A DNA stretch of 64,000 nucleotides from Crystallibacter permensis (GCF_025960875.1 NZ_JAODLR010000006.1:186001-250000), one strand, 5' to 3'; positions 25,775 to 35,456 are shown, numbered from the stretch's first letter. The notes: generated by a model not told the origin, from the letters alone. Translations and numbers: made by a program.

Positions 25775-28700
25775 ACGTTCGGAACCGGCGTACGCCGCGC
25801 GCACGATGGCTTCGAGTTCGGCTTCACCGGCCAAATCGTGCGGCCGCACGGTCTTATCCGCCGCCACATAATAGAACGCGGCCTTGACCTCCGCAGGGTC
25901 GATTCCCTGCAACCGGGCCCAGGCCAGCCGGTACACCGCGAGCTGAATGGCCCGCACACCCAGCTTGTCCGGCGAGGGCGGCGAACCAGTCTTCCAGTCC
26001 ACCAGGTCCCAGGTACCGTCCTGGTCCCGGAAGACAGCGTCGATCCGGCCTCGGACTACAACCTCATCCACTCTGGTTTCGACCGGCACCTCGATGGCCG
26101 CCGGCGCCTTCTCCGCCCATTCGGAGGCCTTGAACGTGGCTTTCATCGTCTCCAGGTCGTAGGCCTCGTCAACATAGGAGTCCGCGGGCGAGGACAAGTC
26201 GTCCAGATCCAGCATGCCGGCGGTGCCGAAGTGCTCCTCCACCCAACTGTGGAACGCGGTTCCCTTGCGCGCGGCCATGCCCGGCCTGCGCGGCACGGGC
26301 CGACGCAAGGACCGCGTGACCTCGGCAGCGTTGTCCTTCAGCTCCACGAGCATGGAGGCGGAGATATGCGCCGGCAACTCGATCTCGTTGGCTCCACGCG
26401 CAGCGTTGTGCTCCTGTAGCAGCAGCTCCGTTTCCCTTGCCCACGGTGCCCCCGGCTCAAGCTTCCGGTCCTCCGCAATGGCCTGCAGCACGGCCTGGCT
26501 GCCTGCCTCCATGGCAGCACGGCGGCCGGGACGGGCCGGTTCCGGCTCTCCACCGCGGAATATCAGCGGGCCTTCCAAGGGATCGTAGGGCCAGAAGGCC
26601 GTCTCGGTTTCCTCGCGGAACGGGTTGGTATCGCCAAGTTCCTCATCGGAGATCCAGGTACCGACCTGCACCGTCGCCGGGTTCTGCTGCGCCAGTTCAG
26701 CCAGCTCGGTGAGGAATATGGACGGTGCGGAGGGTTTGACCTTGCTGCCGGCCCAGCCCGAGGAGCTGCAGACAAGCAGGTGCTTTGCCCGGGTGTACGC
26801 CACGTAGGCCAGGCGCCGCTCCTCCTGTTCGTTGTGGGCCTGGACCTCGCCTTTGTAGACTTCTTCGGCGGTGAACCAGGACAACTGGTCCGGCTGCTCG
26901 GTGTCCCACTGCGGCAGGTCCGCCCCGTCGCCACGCAGGGGCCAGGGCAAGGCCTCGTTTCCGCTGCTCCAGCGGTTGTCGGATCCGTTGGGAAAGGCGC
27001 CGTCGTTGAGCCCGGGGACAAACACGGCGTCCCATTCCAGTCCCTTGGAAGCGTGCACGGTCAGTAACTGCACGGCGTCCTTGCTCACGTCTATCTGGAC
27101 GATGTCCAGCCCGCCTTCTTCCGCCGCGGCGGCTTCGAGCCAGCCCAGGAAAGCCAACAGGTCAACCCGTTGCGCGGTCTGCATGAAAGTCGCGGCGGCA
27201 TCATGGAAGGCATCCAGATGCCGGCGTGCCTGATGAATGGTAACGCCGGGTTTGGACGCCACTTCGATGTCGAGCAGCATGGCCCGTTCGACTTCGCCCA
27301 GCAGCAGGGGAAGCTCGTCCCCCACGAAAGTCCGCAGCTGCCGGACCTCCGCCGACAGCCGCTCCAAGCGGGCCAGCGCTTCGGGGGTCAGCGAGCGGCC
27401 GTTGCGGGACGTCCAGCCAGGTTTTGGCAGCCGGTCCAGGGCCTCCACCAGGGAGGCCGCCTCCGCCAGATCCTGCTGGACAACCTGAGGGGATGCCTTT
27501 TCGTCGGCGTCCAGGTCCACCGACTGCCGGTCCTCGGCCGCCCGGCGCCGCTGTGACTCCAGAAAGCGGGACCAATCAGCAAACGCCATCAGGTCCGCGG
27601 GCCCTATGCGCCAGCGGGCACCCGCCAGCAGGCGCATGAGAGAGTCGGAGCGGCCGGGATCGGCCAGCACGCGCAGCGTAGCGACGAGGTCGATTATCTC
27701 CGGTTGGCTCAGCAGCCCGGCCAACCCGACGATCTCGTAGGGAATGCCCTTGTCCGCGAGTGCTTTGGCGACGCCGGCGATCTGCGCCCGCCGGCGGCAC
27801 AACACGGCCGTGGTGACAGGCTCGGCCCTGCCGGTCTCCGGATCCCGCTCGAACACAGTCCGGCGCGCCCTTGCCACGCCGGCAGCCACCTGTTCCGCTT
27901 CCTCTGACTCGCTGCGGTAGCGGGAGAGGATCACCGTGCCCTCGACGGCGTTGGGCCGCGGTTTGAGTGCAGGTACCTCGAGCCGGCCCGGCTTCGGCCG
28001 GTTCGGGTCCACCCTGTTCAGCGGCGCCGAAATCGTGTTGGCCATGGCGAGCACGTTCACGGCGTTGCGCCAGGCTACAGTCAGGAAGCTGGCGGGAGCG
28101 ACGCTGCGCTGCCCGTCCTCGCCAACGAGCGGGAAATGCTGGCGGAAAGCGAAAAGTTGTCCGGCCGAGGCTCCCCGGAATCCATAAATTGACTGGTTCG
28201 GGTCCCCCACCGCGGTAACGGGATGGCCGTCACCGAAGAGTTTGGAGAACAGCACCATTTGCGCATGCGAGGTGTCCTGGAATTCGTCCAGCAGCACCAC
28301 TTTGTATCGCAGACGTTCCAGCTCGCGGGCCTGCGGAACGTCCTTGGCGATCGCTGCCGCCAGTGAGACGAGATCGCCGTAGTCCAGCACTCCGCGCTCA
28401 CGCTTGGCCCTGCTGTATTGTGCGGCGAGTTCGGCAACGGTGATCCTGGTGCGCAACCGGTTCAACAGAGATACGACGGCGGCTTTTGGCTGCCGCGTGC
28501 TGCCTTCAACGTAGGGCAGCGAACCGATCCTCTCGACGTCGTCCTGGAGGAGGCCGATGGCGTCCTGCGGCGTTGCCAAATGCTCCGAGCACTCCGAGGC
28601 GAACTGCATGACTGCCTTGACCAGAGTGGACTTGGCCGCCGTCAGATGTCCGATATCCCCGTCATAAGCTTCCACCACCTGGCTGGCAAGCTGCCACGAC

Positions 28701-29140
28701 TGCGCGCTGCCCAGCAGGACGACATCGCGTTCGATGCCGAGCCGGAGCCCGTAGTCGGAAACCAATCCGTTGGCGTACGAGTGGTAGGTGGACACCTTGG
28801 GTTCCAGCAGTCCAGCCGCGTCATCCGCGCCCTCCGGCAGCAGCCCGTGGCGGGCGAGCTTGTTGAGCTGGACGCGGATCCTCGCCGCCAGCTCGCCAGC
28901 CGCCTTCCGGGTAAAAGTCACACCGAGGATCTCCTCCGGCCGGACCATCCCGTTGGCCACCAGCCACACCACACGGTCCGCCATTGTGGCCGTTTTGCCC
29001 GAGCCCGCGCCCGCAATGATGAGGAGCGGCTGCAGCGGCGAACTGATGATGTCCGCTTGCTCGGGGGTGGGCAGATGCTGGCCCAGCATCCGGGCAAGTT
29101 CATCCGGGGCGTAGGTTGTGAGGACCTGTTCGACGCTCAC
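25763..29140 (-). CDS. adnB: AdnB-type helicase-nuclease subunit (UvrD-like motor plus RecB nuclease)
   Basis: AdnAB is the actinobacterial double-strand-break end-resection motor-nuclease. This 1125-residue subunit has an intact motor: AGAGSGKTA, LLDEFQDTSHAQ, GDPNQSIYGFRGA, HASKGLEWDAVFVPG and YVAYTRAKHLL. The C-terminal RecB nuclease has GTAFHSWVE, then GRIDAVF, DLVDWKTG and the IQLAVYR helix, so the D, D-x-K and Q-x3-Y residues are present. The GTG at 29140 overlaps the adnA stop (GTGA) and has AGGTAAC upstream. A longer reading from 29194 would extend into adnA. It is the motor-competent partner. Confidence 0.92.
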   Translation of the reverse strand: MSVEQVLTTYAPDELARMLGQHLPTPEQADIISSPLQPLLIIAGAGSGKTATMADRVVWLVANGMVRPEEILGVTFTRKAAGELAARIRVQLNKLARHGLLPEGADDAAGLLEPKVSTYHSYANGLVSDYGLRLGIERDVVLLGSAQSWQLASQVVEAYDGDIGHLTAAKSTLVKAVMQFASECSEHLATPQDAIGLLQDDVERIGSLPYVEGSTRQPKAAVVSLLNRLRTRITVAELAAQYSRAKRERGVLDYGDLVSLAAAIAKDVPQARELERLRYKVVLLDEFQDTSHAQMVLFSKLFGDGHPVTAVGDPNQSIYGFRGASAGQLFAFRQHFPLVGEDGQRSVAPASFLTVAWRNAVNVLAMANTISAPLNRVDPNRPKPGRLEVPALKPRPNAVEGTVILSRYRSESEEAEQVAAGVARARRTVFERDPETGRAEPVTTAVLCRRRAQIAGVAKALADKGIPYEIVGLAGLLSQPEIIDLVATLRVLADPGRSDSLMRLLAGARWRIGPADLMAFADWSRFLESQRRRAAEDRQSVDLDADEKASPQVVQQDLAEAASLVEALDRLPKPGWTSRNGRSLTPEALARLERLSAEVRQLRTFVGDELPLLLGEVERAMLLDIEVASKPGVTIHQARRHLDAFHDAAATFMQTAQRVDLLAFLGWLEAAAAEEGGLDIVQIDVSKDAVQLLTVHASKGLEWDAVFVPGLNDGAFPNGSDNRWSSGNEALPWPLRGDGADLPQWDTEQPDQLSWFTAEEVYKGEVQAHNEQEERRLAYVAYTRAKHLLVCSSSGWAGSKVKPSAPSIFLTELAELAQQNPATVQVGTWISDEELGDTNPFREETETAFWPYDPLEGPLIFRGGEPEPARPGRRAAMEAGSQAVLQAIAEDRKLEPGAPWARETELLLQEHNAARGANEIELPAHISASMLVELKDNAAEVTRSLRRPVPRRPGMAARKGTAFHSWVEEHFGTAGMLDLDDLSSPADSYVDEAYDLETMKATFKASEWAEKAPAAIEVPVETRVDEVVVRGRIDAVFRDQDGTWDLVDWKTGSPPSPDKLGVRAIQLAVYRLAWARLQGIDPAEVKAAFYYVAADKTVRPHDLAGEAELEAIVRAAYAGSERLGT

Positions 29141-32100
29141 TCGGTTACCTGCTTTCCTTCGGCGCACAGCGGGCAGAGTTCGGGGACACGGCACCCGTGC
29201 GAACCACCGCGTGCTTTTTGCGGATCGTGGCGGGCTTCAAACTGATTAGCGGACATCAGTCCGGCCGCCTTATGGATCATCGGGGTAGCCCAATCTTCGG
29301 CGGTGTCCAGTCCGTTCTGGTGCTGGACCTTGACGTTCTTCAAGTCCTTGCCTAGCTGGACCAGCGCGGCTCCGCCGGGATGGCGGCTGGCATTCAGTTC
29401 CCGGGATCCGGCCCCGTCAAAAGCGCCGGCCTTGACCGCGGCCTGGTAGCTGCCCAGCTGCGGATGCCGGTCCAGATCGGCCGCGTTCGGCGCCGATTTG
29501 CCCGTCTTCAGGTCGATGATCACGAGCCTGCCTTCGCGGTCCAGTTCCAGCCGGTCAACCTGTCCCCTCAGCCTGGCGATGCGTTCAGGGCCTTCGATAT
29601 CGATGGAAAAGTCCTGCTCAACGCCTAACAGGCTCCTCCCCTCGGACCGCATATGGAGTACGTACTGGGCCAGCCGACGCACCATGCCCTCTGCCCGCTG
29701 AAAGTCCAGGCGGCCTTCCCAGTTTTCCTTCATGCCCAGCGCCGGCCACCGACGGGTGAGTTCCTGAACGTATTCATTTCCGGTCGCATCGGGCATGTCC
29801 TGGGCAATGGCGTGGACCAGGTTGCCTAGGCTTCGGGCAAAGTCCGTGGCGGCCTCGCCGCCGGCCGCCTGAACGAACCAGTCCATCGGTGAAGCGTGCA
29901 CCGCTTCCACCCGCGACGGCGACACCGGCACCGGATGGTCCGGCGGCACGATCGGTGCATCAGTGGTCAGGGGCAGCAATCCCCACCATTGAGATGGATG
30001 CGCCCCCGGTACGGGAACGGGGCTTGAGGCCAGCATGGCGAGCCCCGCCGCTGCCTGGGCAGCGTGTTCGGGCTCCTTGGCTCCTTGCTGTGCCCACTGC
30101 CGCAATTCGGCGGCCAACGCACGTACCGTCCGCGGCCGCATGACTGTGGTCACGGGCCGCGCCACTTCCTCGTCCAGCCACGGATCCACCACGTCAAGGA
30201 ACCCGGAAGGCTGGGCGTCCTCTGACTGCACGGCAATGCAGATCAGTCTGCGCTCGGCACGAGAGATAGCGGTTGAAAAGCTTCGGAGCTCGTCGTAACG
30301 CGTCTCCCGAAGCCTGGATACGACGTCGATTTGTCCCGCCTGCTCGATGCCATGCTCGAGGACATCCACGAACTGCGTACTGCCCAGCAGCTCTCCACGC
30401 AACCGGGTGTTGGGCCAGATACCCTCCTGGACACCTGCCACGATGACCATCGGCCAGCCGCGTCCCGCTGCGCTGGCCGGCGTCATCAGTTCCACGGCTT
30501 CACGCAATTGCGCGCGGGGAGCAAGGTTATCCATCGGCAGTTCCTGGTTCAGCAGATAATCAAGGAATTGGGCGGGGCTGGAGCCGGGCAACTGGTCAAC
30601 ATACCGCTCCGCCGTTTGGAACAGGGCCATGAGAGCATCCAGATCCCGGTCTGCCCGGACACCCGCCGGACCGCCCTGAAGTGCCTGCGCGGACCACCTA
30701 TCGGCAAGTCCCGCGGCGGACCATAAGGCCCACAGCACAGTCTCCGCATTGGCGCCGGGCTCCTGTGCCGCCTGCGAACCTGAACTGAGCATCGCCGCGA
30801 TCCGCTTTGCCGGCCCGGCTTCGCGGCCCAGAGTCTGGAGGCTCGCCGGATTCTGCAGCGCCTCCACCAGCAGTGCGTCGCTGGACCGGCCGCCGCCGCC
30901 GAGCCGCTCTTCACGGCGCAGCGACTGGCGGAGCCTGCGCAGGTCAATGGCGGTCGCGCCGCCTATCCGCGAGGTCAAAAGTTGGACTGCCGTTTCTGCG
31001 TCCAGCCGGTCCGGTTCCAGCACCATGGCAAAGGCATCCAGCAGCGGCCGGACGGCGGCTTCGTCCCGGACCGCGGTTTCCGCCACTGGAACCTTCACAG
31101 CGATACCCTGCCCCGAGAGGTAACGTGCCAGCTGCGAAAGCTGGCCGCCGGTGCGGACGATAACTGCCATGTCGCTGAGCTTGAAGCCGTCAAAGAGCCG
31201 GGCTTCAAGAATCCGCTGGGCAACGTAGCGCTGCTCGTGGACCGGTGAATCAACCAGATGAGAACTGGCCTCCGAAGCCAGCCCCGAACGGGCCGGCTCC
31301 GTCTGCCGCCCATCAGACTCCGGAATTGTCAGTTCGCGTGCCTTTTGTGCCCCAGCGACCAAGGAAATCCGCGAGGCAACCCGTTGCCAGGCTGCCGACA
31401 CCGTCGGCCCCATGCGGTGGGAATCGGTCAGGGCCATGGTCCGAAATGGTCCTCCGCCGGATGCCAACAGCTCGGACAGGCGCGCCAGCAGATCCGGCCG
31501 AGCGCCACGGAAGCCCTGGACAACGGTGTCCGGGGAGGCCGTGACAATGGTGTCTTTGCCCTCGGCGAGGACGGCCAGCAATTCGTAGACGGCAGGATTG
31601 GCCTCCTGCAGGTCATCGACCAGAATCAGCCCGAGCCGCTGCCGTTCGCGGTCCAGGAAATCCTCATCGTCCATGAGCAGTTGTCGCGCCGCAGTGATAA
31701 TACCGGCCGGGTCGAATGCCTCCGGCATGCGCAGATCGATCAGGTCACGGTACTCCCGGAACAACCGCGCCGCCGACTGCCAGTCTTCACGCCCGCCGGC
31801 GACCCCCATCGCCTCCAGCTGTTCGGCGGTGCTGCCGTATTCGATGACGCGGTCGAACAGTTGCCGGATCTCGTGCCGGAATCCTCGGGTTCCGAGCGCC
31901 TCATCAAGCTCGCTGGGCCACCTGACGGCACCGCTGTGCCCGGTGCGGTGGCCCTGCAGCAGTTCGGCAATGATCTGATCCTGCTCCGGGCCGGACATCA
32001 GTCGCGGAGCCCGCTCCAGCAGCGGCAGCCGGCCCTCGGCCCGGGCTCTCCGGATCAGATCGAAGGCGTAGGCAGCCCAGGTCCTCGCCGGCGTTGTGCT

Positions 32101-32400
32101 GAGGCTTCGGTTCAGCCGCGCCGTGAGCTTGTCCCGCAGACGTGCAGCGGCCAGGCGCGACGGAGCCAGCATCAATACCCGCGCAGGATCCAGGCCGGTT
32201 TGTTCGACCCGGCGGACAGCGTGTTCGACCAGCACCGTGGATTTGCCGGTGCCCGGGGCACCATAAACGAGCACCGGCCCACAGCCTTGGGGCAGCGAGA
32301 TGACGGCATTCTGGTCCGGACGTTCGGCCGGCTGCTCTGCCCGGGACCGGTTCGGCCGCACCAGTTTGAGTTCCGGTGCTTGCTGCATTGGTTTGATCAC
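29137..32400 (-). CDS. adnA: AdnA-type helicase-nuclease subunit
   Basis: The 1087-residue protein is the first-cistron partner of AdnB. It has Walker A GAPGTGKST, but motif II reads VDDLQEAN rather than DExQ, so the motor is degenerate, as in other AdnA proteins. The nuclease domain is intact (RGQVDRLEL, VIIDLKTGK, HPQLGSYQ). It ends with three cysteines, C1070, C1076 and C1079, of the Fe-S pattern seen in AddB-type nucleases. The expected first cysteine before the domain (SPSxxE...CP) reads A-S-P at SPSRVEAVHASP. The GTG start overlaps the upstream ATL stop. Confidence 0.9.
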   Translation of the reverse strand: MIKPMQQAPELKLVRPNRSRAEQPAERPDQNAVISLPQGCGPVLVYGAPGTGKSTVLVEHAVRRVEQTGLDPARVLMLAPSRLAAARLRDKLTARLNRSLSTTPARTWAAYAFDLIRRARAEGRLPLLERAPRLMSGPEQDQIIAELLQGHRTGHSGAVRWPSELDEALGTRGFRHEIRQLFDRVIEYGSTAEQLEAMGVAGGREDWQSAARLFREYRDLIDLRMPEAFDPAGIITAARQLLMDDEDFLDRERQRLGLILVDDLQEANPAVYELLAVLAEGKDTIVTASPDTVVQGFRGARPDLLARLSELLASGGGPFRTMALTDSHRMGPTVSAAWQRVASRISLVAGAQKARELTIPESDGRQTEPARSGLASEASSHLVDSPVHEQRYVAQRILEARLFDGFKLSDMAVIVRTGGQLSQLARYLSGQGIAVKVPVAETAVRDEAAVRPLLDAFAMVLEPDRLDAETAVQLLTSRIGGATAIDLRRLRQSLRREERLGGGGRSSDALLVEALQNPASLQTLGREAGPAKRIAAMLSSGSQAAQEPGANAETVLWALWSAAGLADRWSAQALQGGPAGVRADRDLDALMALFQTAERYVDQLPGSSPAQFLDYLLNQELPMDNLAPRAQLREAVELMTPASAAGRGWPMVIVAGVQEGIWPNTRLRGELLGSTQFVDVLEHGIEQAGQIDVVSRLRETRYDELRSFSTAISRAERRLICIAVQSEDAQPSGFLDVVDPWLDEEVARPVTTVMRPRTVRALAAELRQWAQQGAKEPEHAAQAAAGLAMLASSPVPVPGAHPSQWWGLLPLTTDAPIVPPDHPVPVSPSRVEAVHASPMDWFVQAAGGEAATDFARSLGNLVHAIAQDMPDATGNEYVQELTRRWPALGMKENWEGRLDFQRAEGMVRRLAQYVLHMRSEGRSLLGVEQDFSIDIEGPERIARLRGQVDRLELDREGRLVIIDLKTGKSAPNAADLDRHPQLGSYQAAVKAGAFDGAGSRELNASRHPGGAALVQLGKDLKNVKVQHQNGLDTAEDWATPMIHKAAGLMSANQFEARHDPQKARGGSHGCRVPELCPLCAEGKQVTE

Positions 32401-32774
32401 GGTTCCATTCCATCAGCCGGCAGTGACATTTTTCGGCGGATATCTTCAATGCGATCAAAGTCATCGTCATCCGGAAACCACCGGGCCAGCTGCATCCTGA
32501 CCTTCGGCTCGGGTCCGGCCTCCCGAATTATGAGCGGCGTGCGCTCCCGTTGATAACGGCGCACCGCCCGGCCCATCAGCTCGTTGGGCAACGTCCCGTC
32601 CGCTCGGATAACGCGCCACCATGCCACCGCCGCGCCGTGGAGCGACATGACACGGCCAACCTGGCGGGCACCGCCGGAGCCAAGCAGCTCCGCTATGTCC
32701 CCATAGGAGAGGACCCGGCCGGCCGGTATAAGTGCCGCCACTTCCAGAACGGCATTCACAAACTCCCGGCGCAT
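32397..32774 (-). CDS. alkyltransferase-like protein (ATL, MGMT family without catalytic Cys)
   Basis: The 125-residue protein has the O6-methylguanine methyltransferase DNA-binding fold, with GRVLSYGDIAELLG and the HTH-like GGARQVGRVM. The PCHR active site is replaced by AWWRVI. ATL proteins bind O6-alkylguanine without repairing it and hand the lesion to nucleotide excision repair. The ATG is supported by TAGAGT 7 nt upstream. It is the first gene of an ATL-adnA-adnB operon with 4-bp overlaps at both junctions, tying lesion sensing to DNA-end processing. Confidence 0.92.
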   Translation of the reverse strand: MRREFVNAVLEVAALIPAGRVLSYGDIAELLGSGGARQVGRVMSLHGAAVAWWRVIRADGTLPNELMGRAVRRYQRERTPLIIREAGPEPKVRMQLARWFPDDDDFDRIEDIRRKMSLPADGMEP

Positions 32775-32781
32775 GCGATCT

Positions 32782-32787
32782 ACTCTA
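32782..32787 (-). promoter_or_regulatory. -10 box of leaderless promoter for ATL-adnA-adnB operon
   Basis: TAGAGT on the minus strand lies 7 nt before the ATG at 32774, with no ribosome site. Confidence 0.55.
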
Positions 32788-32854
32788 AATGGCAGCCGAT
32801 GTGTTTTTTATCCACAGGCGGCGGGGCTGCCCTGGAAATGTCGGTGCCGGCCGG

Positions 32855-32860
32855 TAGCGT
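32855..32860 (+). promoter_or_regulatory. -10 box of leaderless promoter for 3'-5' exonuclease gene
   Basis: TAGCGT lies 7 nt before the ATG at 32868. The sequence between has no Shine-Dalgarno match. Confidence 0.55.
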
Positions 32861-32867
32861 TACCGGC

Positions 32868-33596
32868 ATGAGCAGCTGGCATGAACTTCCCCGGGCAGCA
32901 TTCGACGTCGAAACGACCGGACGGGATCCGCACGAAGCACGGATCGTCACCGCATCCATTGTCCTTGTCAACGGGCTTGGGCGGCCGCTGCAAGAGCTGG
33001 AATGGCTGGTCAACCCCGGTATTTCCATCCCGGCCGAAGCCTCTGCTATTCACGGCATCACCAACGACAAAGCCACCAAGGAGGGAATGGACGCCGCCCA
33101 GGCTGCAGCTGAAATCGCCCAGACACTCGGCAGCTATTTCGACGCCGGCATCCCGGTCATGGCGTTCAACGCACCCTACGATTTCACGGTCCTGGCCGAA
33201 GAATGCGGACGCCACGGGATGGACATGCCGGAGCCCACACCCGTTATCGACCCGTTTGTCCTGGACAAGCAGATGGACCGGTACCGGCGGGGCAAGCGGA
33301 CCTTGGTAGCGCTGAGCGAGTTTTACCAGGTGCCGCTGGAAAACGCCCACACTTCCGCCGCAGATGCCATGGCCACCATCGGCGTTGCCGATGCGCTGGC
33401 CAGGAAATACCCAGAACTTCAGGTCGATCCCTCTGAGCTCCACGCATCGCAAGTGGAGTGGTGCGCCAAACAGGCGACGAATTTCCAGGAGTGGTTGCGC
33501 CGGACCAAACCGGACGCGGTGGTCGATGGCGTCTGGCCGCTGCGGGAGGGTGTTGTGCACGCGAGGCCCACAGCTGCGGCAGGGCAGTCAATTTAG
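32868..33596 (+). CDS. DnaQ-family 3'-5' exonuclease
   Basis: The 242-residue protein is a DEDD exonuclease. ExoI is FDVETTG (D and E ligands) near residue 13. ExoII lies in VMAFNAPYDFTVL. ExoIII is NAHTSAADAMAT, with H and D of the DEDDh type. It resembles the epsilon proofreading fold but stands alone, as often in Actinobacteria. It is divergent from the ATL-adnAB operon. The start is set by the TAGCGT box. The substrate (DNA repair intermediates or RNA) cannot be deduced. Confidence 0.9.
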   Translation: MSSWHELPRAAFDVETTGRDPHEARIVTASIVLVNGLGRPLQELEWLVNPGISIPAEASAIHGITNDKATKEGMDAAQAAAEIAQTLGSYFDAGIPVMAFNAPYDFTVLAEECGRHGMDMPEPTPVIDPFVLDKQMDRYRRGKRTLVALSEFYQVPLENAHTSAADAMATIGVADALARKYPELQVDPSELHASQVEWCAKQATNFQEWLRRTKPDAVVDGVWPLREGVVHARPTAAAGQSI

Positions 33597-33723
33597 GGTC
33601 TGAATATTACGAATCTTTGCCCGGGTTCGGGAGCGCCGCCAGTCCTGTCATAATTTAAGCTGTCCGCTGCCCGTGCTGGCCGCCGCAGACCAGGACCCCG
33701 TCCCCAATCAGCCGAGGATTCAT

Positions 33724-34716
33724 GTGATCACTGTTTCTGACCTGCGCAAGGTCTACCGCCAAGGCAACCGTGAAATTGTTGCTCTTGACGGAGTCAGCCT
33801 TGAGGTCCCGAAGGGATCAATTCACGGCATCGTGGGACATTCCGGGGCGGGCAAATCGACTTTGGTCCGATGCCTGACCCTGCTGGACTCCCCCACGTCG
33901 GGGTCGGTGAGCATCAACGGGGCCGAACTGAGCGCGGCCCGGGACGCTGATCTGCGCAGCGCACGCCGGCGCATCGGCATGATCTTCCAGCATGCCAACC
34001 TGATGGATTCCCGGACCACTGCGCAGAACGTTGCGCATCCGTTGGAGATCGTCAACACATCCAAGGACGCCATCAGCACAAAGGTGAATGAACTGTTGAA
34101 GCTGGTGGGACTGGAAGGCTTCGAAAACGCCTATCCTTCCCAGCTCTCCGGCGGCCAGCGCCAGCGCGTAGGCATTGCCCGCGCCCTCGCTTCCGATCCG
34201 GACGTCCTCCTCTGCGACGAGCCCACGTCTGCTTTGGACCCGAAAACTACCGAAGAAATCCTTGTCCTGATCAAGGACCTCACCAAGCGCCTGCAGCTGA
34301 CGGTGCTGATCATCACGCACGAAATGCACGTGGTCAAGCGCGTCTGCGACTCGGTGTCCTTGCTGGCCGCCGGCCGCATCGTCGAACACGGCCCGCTGCG
34401 CGAGGTGGCAGCCAATTTGGGCAGCGAGCTGTCCCGAACGTTGCTGCCGCTGCCCTCAGCGGAGCCGCTGGGCACCGGCGTCGTTCTTGAAATCCTTTTC
34501 TCCGGTGACACTGCCTCCGAACCAGTTCTAACCGCCGCCGCCCGCCGATTCAACCTGGATCTCAACGTACTCGCAGGCAGTGTCGAAACGTTGGCAGGCA
34601 CGCAATTCGGCCACCTGCGCATCCAGCTTCCGGCAGGCACCGACGCCGGCCCCGTCGTCGAATATCTGCACAGCCAGGGAGTCTCGGTGCGTACCGCAGG
34701 AAAGGACGCCGCATGA
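33724..34716 (+). CDS. metN: methionine ABC transporter ATP-binding protein MetN
   Basis: The 330-residue ATPase has Walker A GHSGAGKST, the signature LSGGQRQRVGIARAL and Walker B DVLLCDEPTSALD. A C-terminal NIL domain (about 250-330) that binds methionine and inhibits transport identifies MetN. The GTG start follows GAGGATTCAT. The end overlaps metI by 4 bp (ATGA). Together with MetI and MetQ it forms a high-affinity D/L-methionine importer at the cytoplasmic membrane. A CATAAT box at 33649-33654 is the best -10 candidate. I see no S-adenosylmethionine riboswitch. Confidence 0.94.
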   Translation: MITVSDLRKVYRQGNREIVALDGVSLEVPKGSIHGIVGHSGAGKSTLVRCLTLLDSPTSGSVSINGAELSAARDADLRSARRRIGMIFQHANLMDSRTTAQNVAHPLEIVNTSKDAISTKVNELLKLVGLEGFENAYPSQLSGGQRQRVGIARALASDPDVLLCDEPTSALDPKTTEEILVLIKDLTKRLQLTVLIITHEMHVVKRVCDSVSLLAAGRIVEHGPLREVAANLGSELSRTLLPLPSAEPLGTGVVLEILFSGDTASEPVLTAAARRFNLDLNVLAGSVETLAGTQFGHLRIQLPAGTDAGPVVEYLHSQGVSVRTAGKDAA

Positions 34717-35456
34717 ACCTATTCGAGGACTTGTTCTCTAATCCGGCCATCACGAAGGCATTGCCGGAAGCCATCGGCGAAACACTGCTCATGGTGGGAA
34801 TTTCGGGTGTCTTCACCGTGCTGATCGGACTGCCTCTCGGCATCTTCCTCTATACCAGTGCGCCCGGAGGGTTGCGCCCGCTCCCGGTAACCAACCGCAT
34901 CGTCTCAGACATCGTGGTGAACATCACCCGGTCCATTCCCTTCGCGATTCTGATGATTTCGCTGATCCCGCTCGCACGGATCATCACCGGAACCTCCATC
35001 GGAGCCCTGGCCGCCACGGTATCCTTGACTATCGGCACCGTCCCGTTCTTTGCCCGTCTCGTCGAGACGGCGCTGCGAGACATCAGCTCCGGCAAGATCG
35101 ACGCGGCCCTGGTCATGGGCTCCACCAGGATGCAGATTGTCCGAAAGGTTCTGGTACCGGAGGCTCTGCCGGGCCTCGTCGCGGCGCTGACGACGACAAT
35201 GGTTACGCTGGTTGGCTACTCCGCCATGGCAGGCCTGACCGGCGGGGGTGGACTGGGACAGTTGGCCTACAACTACGGCTACCAGCGGTTCAACACGACA
35301 GTCATGATCGTCACCATCGTGCTCATAGTCATACTGGTCCAAGCCATCCAGTGGATCGGGGACGCCGTCGCCCGCCGGGTCGATCACCGCACCGCCGCCA
35401 CAGCCGGTTCGAAGAAATCCCGTCGGCATGAACCGGCCACCGTGGTCGGCGTCTAA
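34713..35456 (+). CDS. metI: methionine ABC transporter permease MetI
   Basis: The 247-residue protein has five or six membrane helices and the binding-protein-dependent permease loop around EALPGLVAALTTTMVTLVGYSAMAG, with the GGGGLGQLAYNYGY segment characteristic of MetI. The N-terminus begins in the membrane-proximal NPAITKALPEAIGETLLMV. It overlaps metN by 4 bp and is followed by metQ after a 128-bp gap. Confidence 0.94.
   Translation: MNLFEDLFSNPAITKALPEAIGETLLMVGISGVFTVLIGLPLGIFLYTSAPGGLRPLPVTNRIVSDIVVNITRSIPFAILMISLIPLARIITGTSIGALAATVSLTIGTVPFFARLVETALRDISSGKIDAALVMGSTRMQIVRKVLVPEALPGLVAALTTTMVTLVGYSAMAGLTGGGGLGQLAYNYGYQRFNTTVMIVTIVLIVILVQAIQWIGDAVARRVDHRTAATAGSKKSRRHEPATVVGV

Noticed and set aside
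32397-32774. Active O6-methylguanine-DNA methyltransferase
   Set aside because: The PCHR catalytic cysteine is replaced by Trp (AWWRVI).
33597-33723. S-adenosylmethionine riboswitch before metN
   Set aside because: The 127-bp region shows no SAM aptamer motif, only a possible CATAAT box and the ribosome site.
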